6,105 nt of DNA from Lachnospiraceae bacterium (lineage in GTDB: Bacteria; Bacillota_A; Clostridia; Lachnospirales; Lachnospiraceae), in NCBI GenBank assembly GCA_031262285.1, contig JAISHZ010000214.1, forward strand, positions 1 through 6,105, in the 5' to 3' direction. A model generated the notes under the pieces. The model made no database searches, had not been told where the DNA came from, and was given only the letters and a program-made list of their open reading frames with translations. Shown piece after piece: positions 1 through 6,002 of this stretch (positions are counted from its first letter, which is position 1; every line of letters starts with the position of its first letter). A program made the position numbers and the translations under genes.

Positions 1-606
1 CCGGATGTTTTGGTGAAATGTCCTGTTTGTCATGGACAAAGATTTCAGAAAAGCATTTTAGATGTGAAATACAAAGGCTTCAGCATAGCAGATGTTTTAC
101 AAATGACGATTGCAGAAGCTGCAGAGGTGTTTTGTGATATCGAACCGATTATGGATAGACTATCTGTTTTACAAAAAGTAGGGCTGGGGTACTTGGGTCT
201 TGGACAATCTGCTACTACTTTGTCGGGGGGCGAAGCACAGCGTATTAAATTAGCAAAAGAGCTTGGAAAGCGTACCGGCGAACACACACTTTACCTTTTA
301 GATGAACCAACAACAGGACTTCACCCACACGATGTGAAAAAGTTAATTGCGTTGCTTCGCAAATTGGTGACTCAGGGCAATACCGTGATTACTGTTGAAC
401 ACAATCTGGATGTAATTGCCATGTCTGATTGGGTAATTGATTTCGGACCCGAAGGCGGCAATGCAGGAGGTATGGTGATTGCTCAAGGTACACCGGAAGA
501 TGTAGCTAAAACAAGTGATTCTCAAACGGGGGCATATCTTAAAGCATTATTTCAAGATAAAATTTGTTATAATTCTTGCTTGATAGAAGGGTGTATGAAA
601 GTTTGA
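1..606 (+). CDS. uvrA: UvrA excinuclease ABC subunit A, C-terminal part (5' end outside window)
   Basis: This is the last 201 residues of a UvrA-type ATPase, the damage-recognition subunit of nucleotide excision repair; the start lies left of the window. The frame is open from base 1. Visible in order are KCPVCHG, the second CxxC pair of the C-terminal zinc finger; the conserved [12 protein letters not shown] segment; the ABC signature LSGGEAQR (about 220-243); the Walker B block [12 protein letters not shown]; and the switch-histidine segment VEHNLDVI followed by DFGPEGG. All belong to the second nucleotide-binding domain. The family body ends near AYLKALF, after which come about 17 unconserved residues. 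The TGA stop (604-606) lies inside the first copy of the downstream 69-bp repeat, so the tail may have been remodelled when the repeat arose. Whether this is the housekeeping UvrA or a shorter UvrA2-type paralogue cannot be told from the C-terminus. The next gene on the same strand is a helicase. Confidence 0.95.
   Translation, partial: PDVLVKCPVCHGQRFQKSILDVKYKGFSIADVLQMTIAEAAEVFCDIEPIMDRLSVLQKVGLGYLGLGQSATTLSGGEAQRIKLAKELGKRTGEHTLYLLDEPTTGLHPHDVKKLIALLRKLVTQGNTVITVEHNLDVIAMSDWVIDFGPEGGNAGGMVIAQGTPEDVAKTSDSQTGAYLKALFQDKICYNSCLIEGCMKV
565..573 (+). promoter_or_regulatory. Possible extended -10 promoter for the helicase
   Basis: TGTTATAAT is a perfect TATAAT box with an upstream TGn extension, lying inside the 3' end of uvrA. 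There is no convincing -35 hexamer at 16-18 bases upstream, which extended -10 promoters can tolerate. A start near base 580 would give the helicase a leader of about 290 nt containing the entire repeat array. The call is inferred from sequence only. Confidence 0.4.
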
Positions 607-868
607 AAGTAAGGGAACTTTCAAACGCTTTGATTGATACGCGTGCCGTTGGCACGCAGACGGGAATAAGTTTGAAAGTAAGGGAACTTTCAAACGCTTT
701 GATTGATACGCGTGCCATTGGCACGCAGACGGGAATAAGTGTGAAAGTAAGGGAACTTTCAAACGCTTTGATTGATACGCGTGCCGTTGATACGCAGACG
801 GGAATAAGTAAGAGAACTTTCAAACTCCATGATGAGAACGCGCGCTCTCGGCGCGCAGAAGGGAGCAA
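601..868 (+). repeat. Tandem 69-bp repeat array, three full units plus one diverged unit, with paired hairpins
   Basis: Units start at 601, 670 and 739, each exactly 69 bp. Unit 2 differs from unit 1 at one base and unit 3 at three. A fourth unit (808-868) lacks the first 8 bases and is much diverged, but aligns without gaps to the rest. Each full unit has two dyads. The first is GTTTGAAAG, an 8-base loop, then CTTTCAAAC (601-626 in unit 1). The second is GCGTGCC, a 3-base loop, then GGCACGC (641-657). In unit 4 the second dyad is GCGCGCT, CTC, GGCGCGC (840-856): one pair changes from T-A to C-G and another from C-G to T-G, so the stem is kept while its sequence changes. The array fills the whole space between uvrA and the helicase, and its end carries the helicase ribosome binding site. 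No spacers separate the units. Function is unknown; a structured leader or a dispersed palindromic repeat is most likely. Confidence 0.92.
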
Positions 869-869
869 A

Positions 870-2717
870 ATGGAATATGAACAACAATTAAATGATGCGC
901 AGCTTTTAGCCGCTTCATGGGGAGAAGGTCCCGCCTTGGTACTGGCGGGACCGGGATCGGGTAAAACACACACGATCATGGCACGTATCCACCGACTGAT
1001 CAAAGAAGAGGGTGTTCCCCCGGATCAAATCCTATCCGTTACTTTTTCGAAAGCAGCTGCTCTATCAATGGCAGACCGCTTTGGCGACAGACAACATTCT
1101 CCGCTCTTTTCCACCTTTCACGCTCTTTTCTATCACATCCTGCAAAGAAGCAATCCTTCGAATCACACCTATCACTTCCTGTCCATATCCGATAAAAAAG
1201 CAATTCTTTTGCCGATCATGCGCCGCTTTGGGATCACTTCGCAAGATCCGGAACCATTTATGCAAGCGATCAGTTATTACAAAAATACATTGTCAGAAGA
1301 AGATGCTACCCAAAAAATCGGGCATCCATGGTCAGCGCAGTTTAAGGAACTATTTACAGCGTATGAAACGGAGAGAAAGCGGCGCAACGGAGTTGATTAT
1401 GACGATATGGCATATGAATGTAAAGAATTGTTATCCACTGATCAAACTATGCAACACAATTGGCAAAAGGCATTTTCCTACATCTTGATTGATGAATTTC
1501 AAGATATCAATCCGATCCAATATCAGTTGGTAAAACTTCTTAGTCCCACTCCATACAATCTTTTCGCAGTAGGGGACGACGATCAGTCCATCTATGGATT
1601 TCGTGGTTCCGATCCATCTCTTATGAAACGCTTTCAAAACGAATATCAAGCAAAACTATTCTCTTTGAACCTTAACTATCGAAGTCGTCCTATGATTGTG
1701 AAGGGATCGTTATATGTAATATCGCTCAATCACCACCGTTTTCAAAAAGATCTGCATTCGGCAAGAGAAGTTGCAGACAGTGAGATTGTGTGGAAGCGTT
1801 TTGCGACTCGATCCGAGCAATATGCGTATATCCAATCTCGTATATTAAGCGTACAGGCAAAGGAATGGTCACAATATGCGGTATTGTTTCGCACCAATTT
1901 GCAAATGCAAGGCGTATTGATTCGTCTGGAGAAGGAAGGAATTCCTTATCAATGCAAAGAAAAGGTGGGGTGCGTCTATGATCATTTTCTCATGAGCGAT
2001 CTGCGCGCTTATCTGGAATTTGCGTTGGGCAATCCTAGTCGTGGACTTTTTTTGCGATTTATGAACAAACCCAATCGATGGATCGATCGTGAGCTGTTGT
2101 GCGAAGAAATCGTCGATTGGCAATTGCTCAAAAAGCGTGCGGCGGGAAAGGTTCGCCTTATGGAGGAAATAGAGCGTTTGGAGAAAGGGTTATGTCTGTT
2201 AAGGAGGATGAAGCCGCAATTGGCGATTCGCTATATCCTGCAAGGACTTGGATATGAAAGATATGTTCGAGAAAAAGCAGGGACAGGAGACCATTTTCAT
2301 CCGCAAAAATTGCAAGAATGGGGAGCCATATTGGATTTTTTGAAAGAAGATGCTGCGCAATATGTCAGCTGCGAAGAATGGTGGCTGGCACAGGATGCTT
2401 ATCGGAAAGCCAAACCTCAAAGGCATACCGGCGGCGTATCCATTATGACTGTGCACGCGTCAAAGGGGTTGGAATTTAATACCGTTTTGCTACCGGACAT
2501 CAATGAGGGATTTTATCCTCATGGGTATTTGCCGGATGAAAAGGGTATCGAAGAAGAATGTCGCTTATTGTATGTCGGCATGACAAGAGCGAAGGAATCT
2601 CTGGAACTATTATCCGTAACAGGATCTAAGGAAGCTCCTATCATGCCGTCTAGGTTTTTGAAAAATCTACGAAATCAAACCACACTTTCCCAATCGATCA
2701 ATCCTCTTGCTCGATAA
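870..2717 (+). CDS. UvrD/PcrA-family superfamily 1A ATP-dependent DNA helicase, compact form
   Basis: This is a 615-residue 3'-5' DNA helicase of the UvrD/PcrA/Rep group. Motifs in order: Q motif LNDAQ (7-11), Walker A AGPGSGKT (26-33), motif Ia TFSKAAA (58-64), DEFQD motif II (208-212), GDDDQSIYGFRG motif III (235-246), NYRSRP motif IV (269-274), the VLFRTN segment, TVHASKGLEF motif V (527-536), and YVGMTRAKE motif VI (568-576) with its arginine. All catalytic elements are intact. It is roughly 100 residues shorter than typical PcrA, ending soon after motif VI, so the usual C-terminal extension (which in PcrA carries an RNA-polymerase-binding Tudor-like domain) is absent. The ATG at 870 is chosen because AAGGGAG precedes it at good spacing and the Q motif follows at once; the frame stays open upstream only through the repeats. 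It follows uvrA on the same strand, suggesting a repair role. The last 20 bp overlap the end of the convergent DUF1292 gene. It is probably not the essential PcrA but an accessory paralogue. Confidence 0.93.
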   Translation: MEYEQQLNDAQLLAASWGEGPALVLAGPGSGKTHTIMARIHRLIKEEGVPPDQILSVTFSKAAALSMADRFGDRQHSPLFSTFHALFYHILQRSNPSNHTYHFLSISDKKAILLPIMRRFGITSQDPEPFMQAISYYKNTLSEEDATQKIGHPWSAQFKELFTAYETERKRRNGVDYDDMAYECKELLSTDQTMQHNWQKAFSYILIDEFQDINPIQYQLVKLLSPTPYNLFAVGDDDQSIYGFRGSDPSLMKRFQNEYQAKLFSLNLNYRSRPMIVKGSLYVISLNHHRFQKDLHSAREVADSEIVWKRFATRSEQYAYIQSRILSVQAKEWSQYAVLFRTNLQMQGVLIRLEKEGIPYQCKEKVGCVYDHFLMSDLRAYLEFALGNPSRGLFLRFMNKPNRWIDRELLCEEIVDWQLLKKRAAGKVRLMEEIERLEKGLCLLRRMKPQLAIRYILQGLGYERYVREKAGTGDHFHPQKLQEWGAILDFLKEDAAQYVSCEEWWLAQDAYRKAKPQRHTGGVSIMTVHASKGLEFNTVLLPDINEGFYPHGYLPDEKGIEEECRLLYVGMTRAKESLELLSVTGSKEAPIMPSRFLKNLRNQTTLSQSINPLAR

Positions 2718-3009
2718 GCTCATCAAATTCAACATCATCTAAAAACATATCATATGCATCGGAAACTTTTTCGTATTCCTCTTCATCAACCAGATTCGTC
2801 AAAATAGGTTCTTCCTCCGGGTGTTCGGGATCATCTTGATATCCATAGATCCAGACTTCTCCGTCCTCGTTTTCACCATGTTCATCCAGCGGCATAAGGA
2901 CGATATAGTCCTTGGCATCTACGGTGAGAATGGTTACAATCGAACAGGTGACAGTACCGCCATCTAGGTCAATATCCACGGTCATTACTTCATCTTCGTT
3001 TGGGTTCAT
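2698..3009 (-). CDS. DUF1292 (YrzB-family) small acidic protein
   Basis: This 103-residue protein of unknown function resembles the DUF1292/YrzB family common in Bacillota. It is extremely acidic: by count 35 of 103 residues are Asp or Glu, with only two Lys and no Arg. The core (about residues 10-85) follows the family pattern of short beta strands (TCSIVTILTV, DYIVLMPL, EVWIYGYQ), an acidic proline-containing turn (DDPEHPEEEP), and the segment LTNLVDEEEYEKVSDAYDMFL. There is no signal peptide or membrane segment, so it should be cytoplasmic. The start is supported by GGAGG on the minus strand (3017-3021), seven bases before the ATG. Its stop lies 20 bp inside the convergent helicase gene, and it is divergent from the acetyltransferase. 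The family has no established biochemical role, so none is assigned. Confidence 0.88.
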   Translation of the reverse strand: MNPNEDEVMTVDIDLDGGTVTCSIVTILTVDAKDYIVLMPLDEHGENEDGEVWIYGYQDDPEHPEEEPILTNLVDEEEYEKVSDAYDMFLDDVEFDELIEQED

Positions 3010-3033
3010 AGGGGGTCCTCCGCTTTGTGTATA

Positions 3034-3062
3034 TTTACTTACGTGAGTGGTTGCTTTATAAT
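3034..3062 (+). promoter_or_regulatory. Sigma-A-type promoter for the GNAT gene
   Basis: TTTACT (3034-3039) and TATAAT (3057-3062) are separated by 17 bases, matching consensus at 4/6 and 6/6. Transcription from about 3069 would give a leader of about 67 nt to the ATG at 3136, and would exclude the longer in-frame start near 3025. The same AT box read on the minus strand gives TATAAA (3060-3055), which could serve the divergent DUF1292 gene, but without a good -35. Confidence 0.65.
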
Positions 3063-3135
3063 TGGGAAAGCGAAAAAGTTTGCTCTTGCATTAATGTATA
3101 TGAAAAGCGGTGCTAAAGCACAGATAGGAGCGGTG

Positions 3136-3627
3136 ATGGTTTGCACGGTGGTTCCGGTTGAAAACAAGGATTTTCCCGGCTTGTATTCCTTTATGTACGA
3201 CACATGGGTCGCGACTTACGGCGACATTATTACCCTAGAACATATTGAATATCTATTGCATCAATATTTTGATGAAGATCAGATCGCAGGATATGTCGCA
3301 AAGGGATATTGCTATTATTTCATAATGGCAGATGAATGCAGGGTGGGACTGTTGGTTTACGTGGATCGAGGAGAGGACATCTTTTTGGATAAATTGTATG
3401 TGCTTTCGGCATTTCGGAAGCAGGGTTTGGCAAAGCAAGCAGTAAGGATGGTACAAAACTTAGGGAAGGATATCGTCCTACACGTCAACCGCAATTATAT
3501 GACAGCGATTCACGATTATCAATCCATGGGGTTTTGGATTGAGGACAAGGTGGAAACCGTATGGGAGAAAGAGATGGTGAATGTTGATTATGCCATGCGG
3601 TATTCGCAAATGAAACGTACCAAGTAG
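3136..3627 (+). CDS. GNAT-family N-acetyltransferase
   Basis: This 163-residue acetyltransferase is of the Gcn5-related type, using acetyl-CoA to acetylate an amine on an unidentified substrate. The N-terminal helix pattern (DTWVATYGDIITLEHIEYLL, about 22-41) is usual in small bacterial GNATs of the RimI/PhiNX8 type. Beta strand 4 and motif A are FLDKLYVLSAFRKQGLAKQA (83-102), with the acetyl-CoA pyrophosphate loop R94-K-Q-G-L-A. Motif B is VNRNYMTAIHDYQSMGF (117-133), with the typical N, A, Y and GF pattern. The start at 3136 is preferred because AGGAG (3126-3130) precedes it by five bases and because the TATAAT promoter lies inside the longer open frame. It is divergent from DUF1292, and a 172-bp palindromic element follows 56 bp after its stop. 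No Rho-independent terminator with a T tract is visible. The substrate cannot be inferred from neighbours. Confidence 0.9.
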   Translation: MVCTVVPVENKDFPGLYSFMYDTWVATYGDIITLEHIEYLLHQYFDEDQIAGYVAKGYCYYFIMADECRVGLLVYVDRGEDIFLDKLYVLSAFRKQGLAKQAVRMVQNLGKDIVLHVNRNYMTAIHDYQSMGFWIEDKVETVWEKEMVNVDYAMRYSQMKRTK

Positions 3628-3683
3628 GATCAATTTGAACTTTCGACATCATAGCACATTGCGTAAAGGACGTAAATAGAAGA

Positions 3684-3855
3684 GTATGCATGGTTACTAT
3701 TCACTGCCACTATCCCGCGCAGTCGAAATTATGCAGAATGCATAATTTCGCAAGGGTCACAACCGCCAAATCGCATAGCGATGATTTTTATCGCATGGTG
3801 ATTTGTGCGATTTGTTGCTGTGAACGCCGAAGGCGTGAACAGTAACTATTCATAC
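3684..3855. mobile_element. MITE-like non-coding element with 21-bp imperfect terminal inverted repeats
   Basis: The 3628-3957 gap is largely filled by this dyad-rich element. Its ends (3684-3704 and 3835-3855) are inverted repeats pairing at 18 of 21 positions plus one G-T; the core is GTTACTATTCAC (3693-3704) against GTGAACAGTAAC (3835-3846). Inside are a perfect 12-bp hairpin with a GAA loop (3724-3750, arms CGAAATTATGCA and its complement), a long stem (TCACA 3757-3761 with TGTGA 3819-3823, then CAAATCGCA 3767-3775 with TGCGATTTG 3806-3814), a nested GCGAT/ATCGC stem (3778-3794), and a hairpin ACGCC-GAA-GGCGT (3824-3836) that overlaps the right terminus. There is no coding frame and no clear target-site duplication. 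A small non-autonomous element or a dispersed palindromic repeat is likely; a structured RNA is the alternative. Confidence 0.65.
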
Positions 3856-3885
3856 GCATCAACGAATCATTTTCAAATGCTGATC

Positions 3886-3915
3886 TTGACAAATTAACGC
3901 AAATAATGATACAAA
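3886..3915 (+). promoter_or_regulatory. bioY promoter
   Basis: A perfect TTGACA (3886-3891) is followed after 18 bases by TACAAA (3910-3915), with a TG at 3907-3908 forming an extended -10. Transcription from about 3922 would give a short leader of about 36 nt before the bioY ATG. Confidence 0.7.
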
Positions 3916-3942
3916 AATACAAAATTGAAAGAATTTGCGTTA
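3895..3942. promoter_or_regulatory. Operator-like inverted repeat around the bioY promoter
   Basis: TAACGCAAAT (3895-3904) and ATTTGCGTTA (3933-3942) form a perfect 10-bp inverted repeat with 28 bases between. The left half lies between the -35 and -10 boxes and the right half just after the expected transcription start, so it cannot be an RNA hairpin and is best read as a DNA operator. A BirA-type biotin repressor is the obvious candidate given the gene, and the half-sites contain TTAAC/GTTA cores. However, the half-site sequence and the wide spacing differ from the classical BirA box, so the regulator is an inference. Confidence 0.55.
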
Positions 3943-3957
3943 CCGAAAGGAGATAAA

Positions 3958-4527
3958 ATGTCCATACAACACAATCGTACTTTAAGACTGCGCATGACCC
4001 TCTACAGTGCCCTATTTGCTGCTTTGATGGTCATCGGCGCATATATCGCGGTTCCCCTTCCCTTCAGTCCTGTGCCGATTGTGCTCACCGATTTTTTCAT
4101 CATGAGCGCGGGGATTTTTCTCGGTGCCAAATATGGAATCGTCAGTGTTACGCTCTATCTTTTCTTGGGAAGTATCGGTCTGCCTGTGTTCGCGGGAGGC
4201 AACGGCGGTTTATACGCTTTCTTAGGTCCCACGGGTGGCTTTTTGCTCGGGTATGTCCCTCTCGTGGCAGTCACCGGCTATGTATTTCGCAAATGCAAAG
4301 GGATTCCCCTTCGCGCTGTCCTTGCCTTACTATCCGGCAATGTCGTTTTGTACGCGATTGGAATCCCTTTTTTGAAGTTATATTCGCATTCCCCTTGGTT
4401 GGGGGCTATTACCGTCGGTTTGATCCCATTTCTACCGGGACTAATCTTAAAAATCGCATTGGTGGTTGTGCTCGAACGTCTGTTACGTTCCCAATTGCGA
4501 TTTCTGCGGACAGGCATTGGGAGTTAA
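3958..4527 (+). CDS. bioY: BioY, biotin transporter substrate-binding (S) component
   Basis: This 189-residue integral membrane protein captures biotin, alone or with an ECF energy-coupling module. About six hydrophobic segments can be seen (roughly 14-32, 40-56, 58-73, 92-110, 118-136, 147-175). BioY signatures are VPLPFSPVPIVLTDFF (32-47), GLPVFAGGNGG (74-84) and GPTGGFLLGY (90-99), plus the C-terminal PFLPGLILK (157-165). In that last motif the family usually has PGD-x-x-K; here Leu replaces the Asp, while Lys165 is kept. The ATG at 3958 is supported by AAAGGAG (3946-3952) at five-base spacing; the frame is open slightly further left but without a better start. No ecfA or ecfT gene is in the window, so any energising module must be encoded elsewhere. 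The TAA stop shares TTAA with the convergent hisD stop. It is probably regulated by biotin through the operator-like repeat upstream. Confidence 0.95.
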   Translation: MSIQHNRTLRLRMTLYSALFAALMVIGAYIAVPLPFSPVPIVLTDFFIMSAGIFLGAKYGIVSVTLYLFLGSIGLPVFAGGNGGLYAFLGPTGGFLLGYVPLVAVTGYVFRKCKGIPLRAVLALLSGNVVLYAIGIPFLKLYSHSPWLGAITVGLIPFLPGLILKIALVVVLERLLRSQLRFLRTGIGS

Positions 4528-5816
4528 AGCAAACGATTGTTTCGCACTGCTACGGAAAGTGCGTGTGCGCTGAGTCCTTCCGTACGTGCGAGCAGCTCGA
4601 TGTTCGCACCGTTCTTTGCGAGTGCTTCTTTGGTGTATTGAATCACACTATACCCTCTGGTGAAATCCGCCACACTTAGTCCGGAAGAAAACCGAGCGGT
4701 TCCGCAAGTGGGAAGGACGTGGTTTGACCCGCAGAAGTAATCACCGACTGGTTCCGGGCTGTATTCTCCCACAAAAACCGCACCAGCATTTGTGATCAAA
4801 GGTAGAATCTCTTCCGGATGTTGCACCAGTATCTGTGCGTGTTCCGGTGCGAGCCGGTTCAAAGCCGTCGTCGCTGTTTCTAAGGAATCCACGACGAAAA
4901 GATCTCCATAGTTTTCCAAAGACTTGATCGGTGCGGTGAGTCCATTCTCTGATATGAGTCTTTTTACTTCTTCTTTGATGCGCATAGCCATCTTCTCACT
5001 CAAGCAAAAGACGGTACTCGCTTCATATCCGGTGCCATGCTCGGCTTGGGATAGCAGATCTGCTGCGATAAAGGTCGGGTTGGCTTCTTCATCGGCAATA
5101 ATTGCGATTTCTGATGGTCCGGCAAGGGAATCTAACTTTACTTGTCCATACAATAGCTTCTTAGCCATTTGCGTAAAGTTGTTGCCCGGTCCCACAATCG
5201 CATCTACTTTTTTCACCAAATTCGTGCCATATCCAAGCGCCGCAATCCCCTGTGCGCCGGAAATCTTGTACACCGCCGTAACCCCAAGATAATGCGCCGT
5301 ATACAAAATCGTATCATGAATCTTACCGTTTACAGGTTTGGTAATGACGTATATTTCTTTCACTCCCGCCACAAGCGCCGGTATCACATTCATATACAAG
5401 CTGGAAAAAAGCGGCGCCATCTGCCCCGGCACGGTTACCCCCACTTTGGATAAGGGGGTATATTTACGTTCCAATACCACGCCATCGTCATACGTTACTG
5501 TATAGTCCCGTGCTTTTTGTTTTTGATGATATGAAAAGATGTTGTCACACGCTTTGCGTAGCGATTCTTGAAATTCTTTGGGTACACGCGCTTTGGCTTC
5601 TTCGTATTCGGCGTCGCTTACGACGATACCGCTCTCGTGAAGGTCAATCCCATCAAACTCCTTCATATACCGAAATAACGCGTCATCTCCATGCGTCTTA
5701 ACATCCTCTAAAATCGCTGCCACTTTCATTGCCACATCAGCGGGAATGTCGCCTTGTCTGTTTAAAAGACGAAGGAATCGTTCATTCTCAAAATCAAATC
5801 GACTGATTGTTATCAT
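4524..5816 (-). CDS. hisD: Histidinol dehydrogenase (HisD) or close paralogue
   Basis: This 430-residue protein has the normal HisD length. HisD is a zinc-dependent, NAD-linked cytoplasmic enzyme that oxidises L-histidinol to L-histidine through the aldehyde, the last steps of histidine synthesis. By comparison with the E. coli enzyme, zinc ligands are Gln257 and His260 (LLSQAEHG), Asp359 (VGDY) and His418 (GLSAH). The catalytic pair Glu325-His326 sits in LAPEHAQI, and Glu413 in RTEGL. SNHVLPTCGTARFSSGLS (364-381) and GPGNNF (209-214) are also present. One variation is PGQMAPLFSS where PGG-x-A-x-x-x-S is usual. No other his gene adjoins it, so a HisD-like dehydrogenase with another alcohol substrate remains possible. 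The ATG at 5816 is chosen over an in-frame TTG at 5855 because GGAAAGGAG lies just upstream (spacing about four bases) and the TTG overlaps the promoter -10. It is convergent with bioY. Confidence 0.9.
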   Translation of the reverse strand: MITISRFDFENERFLRLLNRQGDIPADVAMKVAAILEDVKTHGDDALFRYMKEFDGIDLHESGIVVSDAEYEEAKARVPKEFQESLRKACDNIFSYHQKQKARDYTVTYDDGVVLERKYTPLSKVGVTVPGQMAPLFSSLYMNVIPALVAGVKEIYVITKPVNGKIHDTILYTAHYLGVTAVYKISGAQGIAALGYGTNLVKKVDAIVGPGNNFTQMAKKLLYGQVKLDSLAGPSEIAIIADEEANPTFIAADLLSQAEHGTGYEASTVFCLSEKMAMRIKEEVKRLISENGLTAPIKSLENYGDLFVVDSLETATTALNRLAPEHAQILVQHPEEILPLITNAGAVFVGEYSPEPVGDYFCGSNHVLPTCGTARFSSGLSVADFTRGYSVIQYTKEALAKNGANIELLARTEGLSAHALSVAVRNNRLL

Positions 5817-5854
5817 GCCGCTCCTTTCCGATCTTTGGTCAAAATCTCGTTCCA

Positions 5855-5883
5855 ACTATACCAAAAAGTGCGTTTTGTGACAA
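5855..5883 (-). promoter_or_regulatory. Sigma-A-type promoter for hisD
   Basis: Read on the minus strand, TTGTCA (5883-5878) and TATAGT (5860-5855) match consensus at 5/6 each and have a 17-base spacer. Transcription would begin near 5848, leaving a leader of about 32 nt. That is too short for a T-box or other large riboswitch between this start and the hisD ATG. Confidence 0.75.
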
Positions 5884-5920
5884 GAGTAATCCTTTCTGTT
5901 TTCGATTGAATACAGTTCAC

Positions 5921-5932
5921 GTTACCATTCAC
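5921..5932. repeat. Motif matching the terminus of the 3684-3855 element
   Basis: GTTACCATTCAC matches GTTACTATTCAC (3693-3704) at 11 of 12 bases. With the bases that follow, it also matches the right terminus of that element read inward on the minus strand at about 14 of 17. It could be one end of a second, diverged element running rightwards out of the window; no opposite end is visible. Confidence 0.35.
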
Positions 5933-5956
5933 GCGTTTGCCGATGTACGTTTAAAG

Positions 5957-5988
5957 GGCTGTGTATCCCGGACGAACCGCGCAGAGCC
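5957..5988. other. Short imperfect hairpin
   Basis: GGCT (5957-5960) pairs with AGCC (5985-5988), followed by a mismatch and TG/CA pairs; CGG (5969-5971) and CCG (5977-5979) close a five-base loop. It lies upstream of the hisD promoter, so it is not part of the hisD leader. No T tract follows on either strand, so it is not a typical terminator. Confidence 0.3.
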
Positions 5989-6002
5989 GAGGGGAGTTTT
6001 GG

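Noticed and set aside
601..868. CRISPR array
   Set aside because: The units are directly contiguous with no unique spacers, each unit contains two hairpins, and no cas gene is visible.
576..869. N-terminal extension of the helicase through the repeats (TTG start at 576)
   Set aside because: There is no ribosome binding site or ATG for the long form. The Q motif begins just after the ATG at 870, which has AAGGGAG before it, and the extension is simply translated repeat.
539..1003. Minus-strand open frame with a periodic peptide over the repeats
   Set aside because: It is open because the repeat period is 69 bp; it runs into the real helicase coding region in the opposite direction and matches no family that I recognise.
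3025..3135. Longer GNAT start near 3025
   Set aside because: The TATAAT promoter at 3057-3062 lies inside this stretch, and AGGAG five bases before the ATG at 3136 marks the better start at the normal family length.
3724..3750. Rho-independent terminator of the GNAT gene
   Set aside because: The hairpin is AT-rich and no T tract follows it on the plus strand; it is better explained as part of the palindromic element.
4924..5453. Plus-strand open frames opposite hisD
   Set aside because: They are shadow frames of a gene with fully conserved HisD motifs on the other strand.
5817..5855. TTG start for HisD 13 codons upstream
   Set aside because: The TTG at 5855-5853 overlaps the -10 box of the hisD promoter, while the ATG at 5816 has GGAAAGGAG before it and gives the usual HisD length.
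5896..5915. LexA-type box (CTGT...ACAG) upstream of hisD
   Set aside because: The spacing between CTGT and ACAG is 12, not 8, and Bacillota LexA sites have a different consensus (CGAAC-N4-GTTCG). It is only an 8/10 imperfect dyad.
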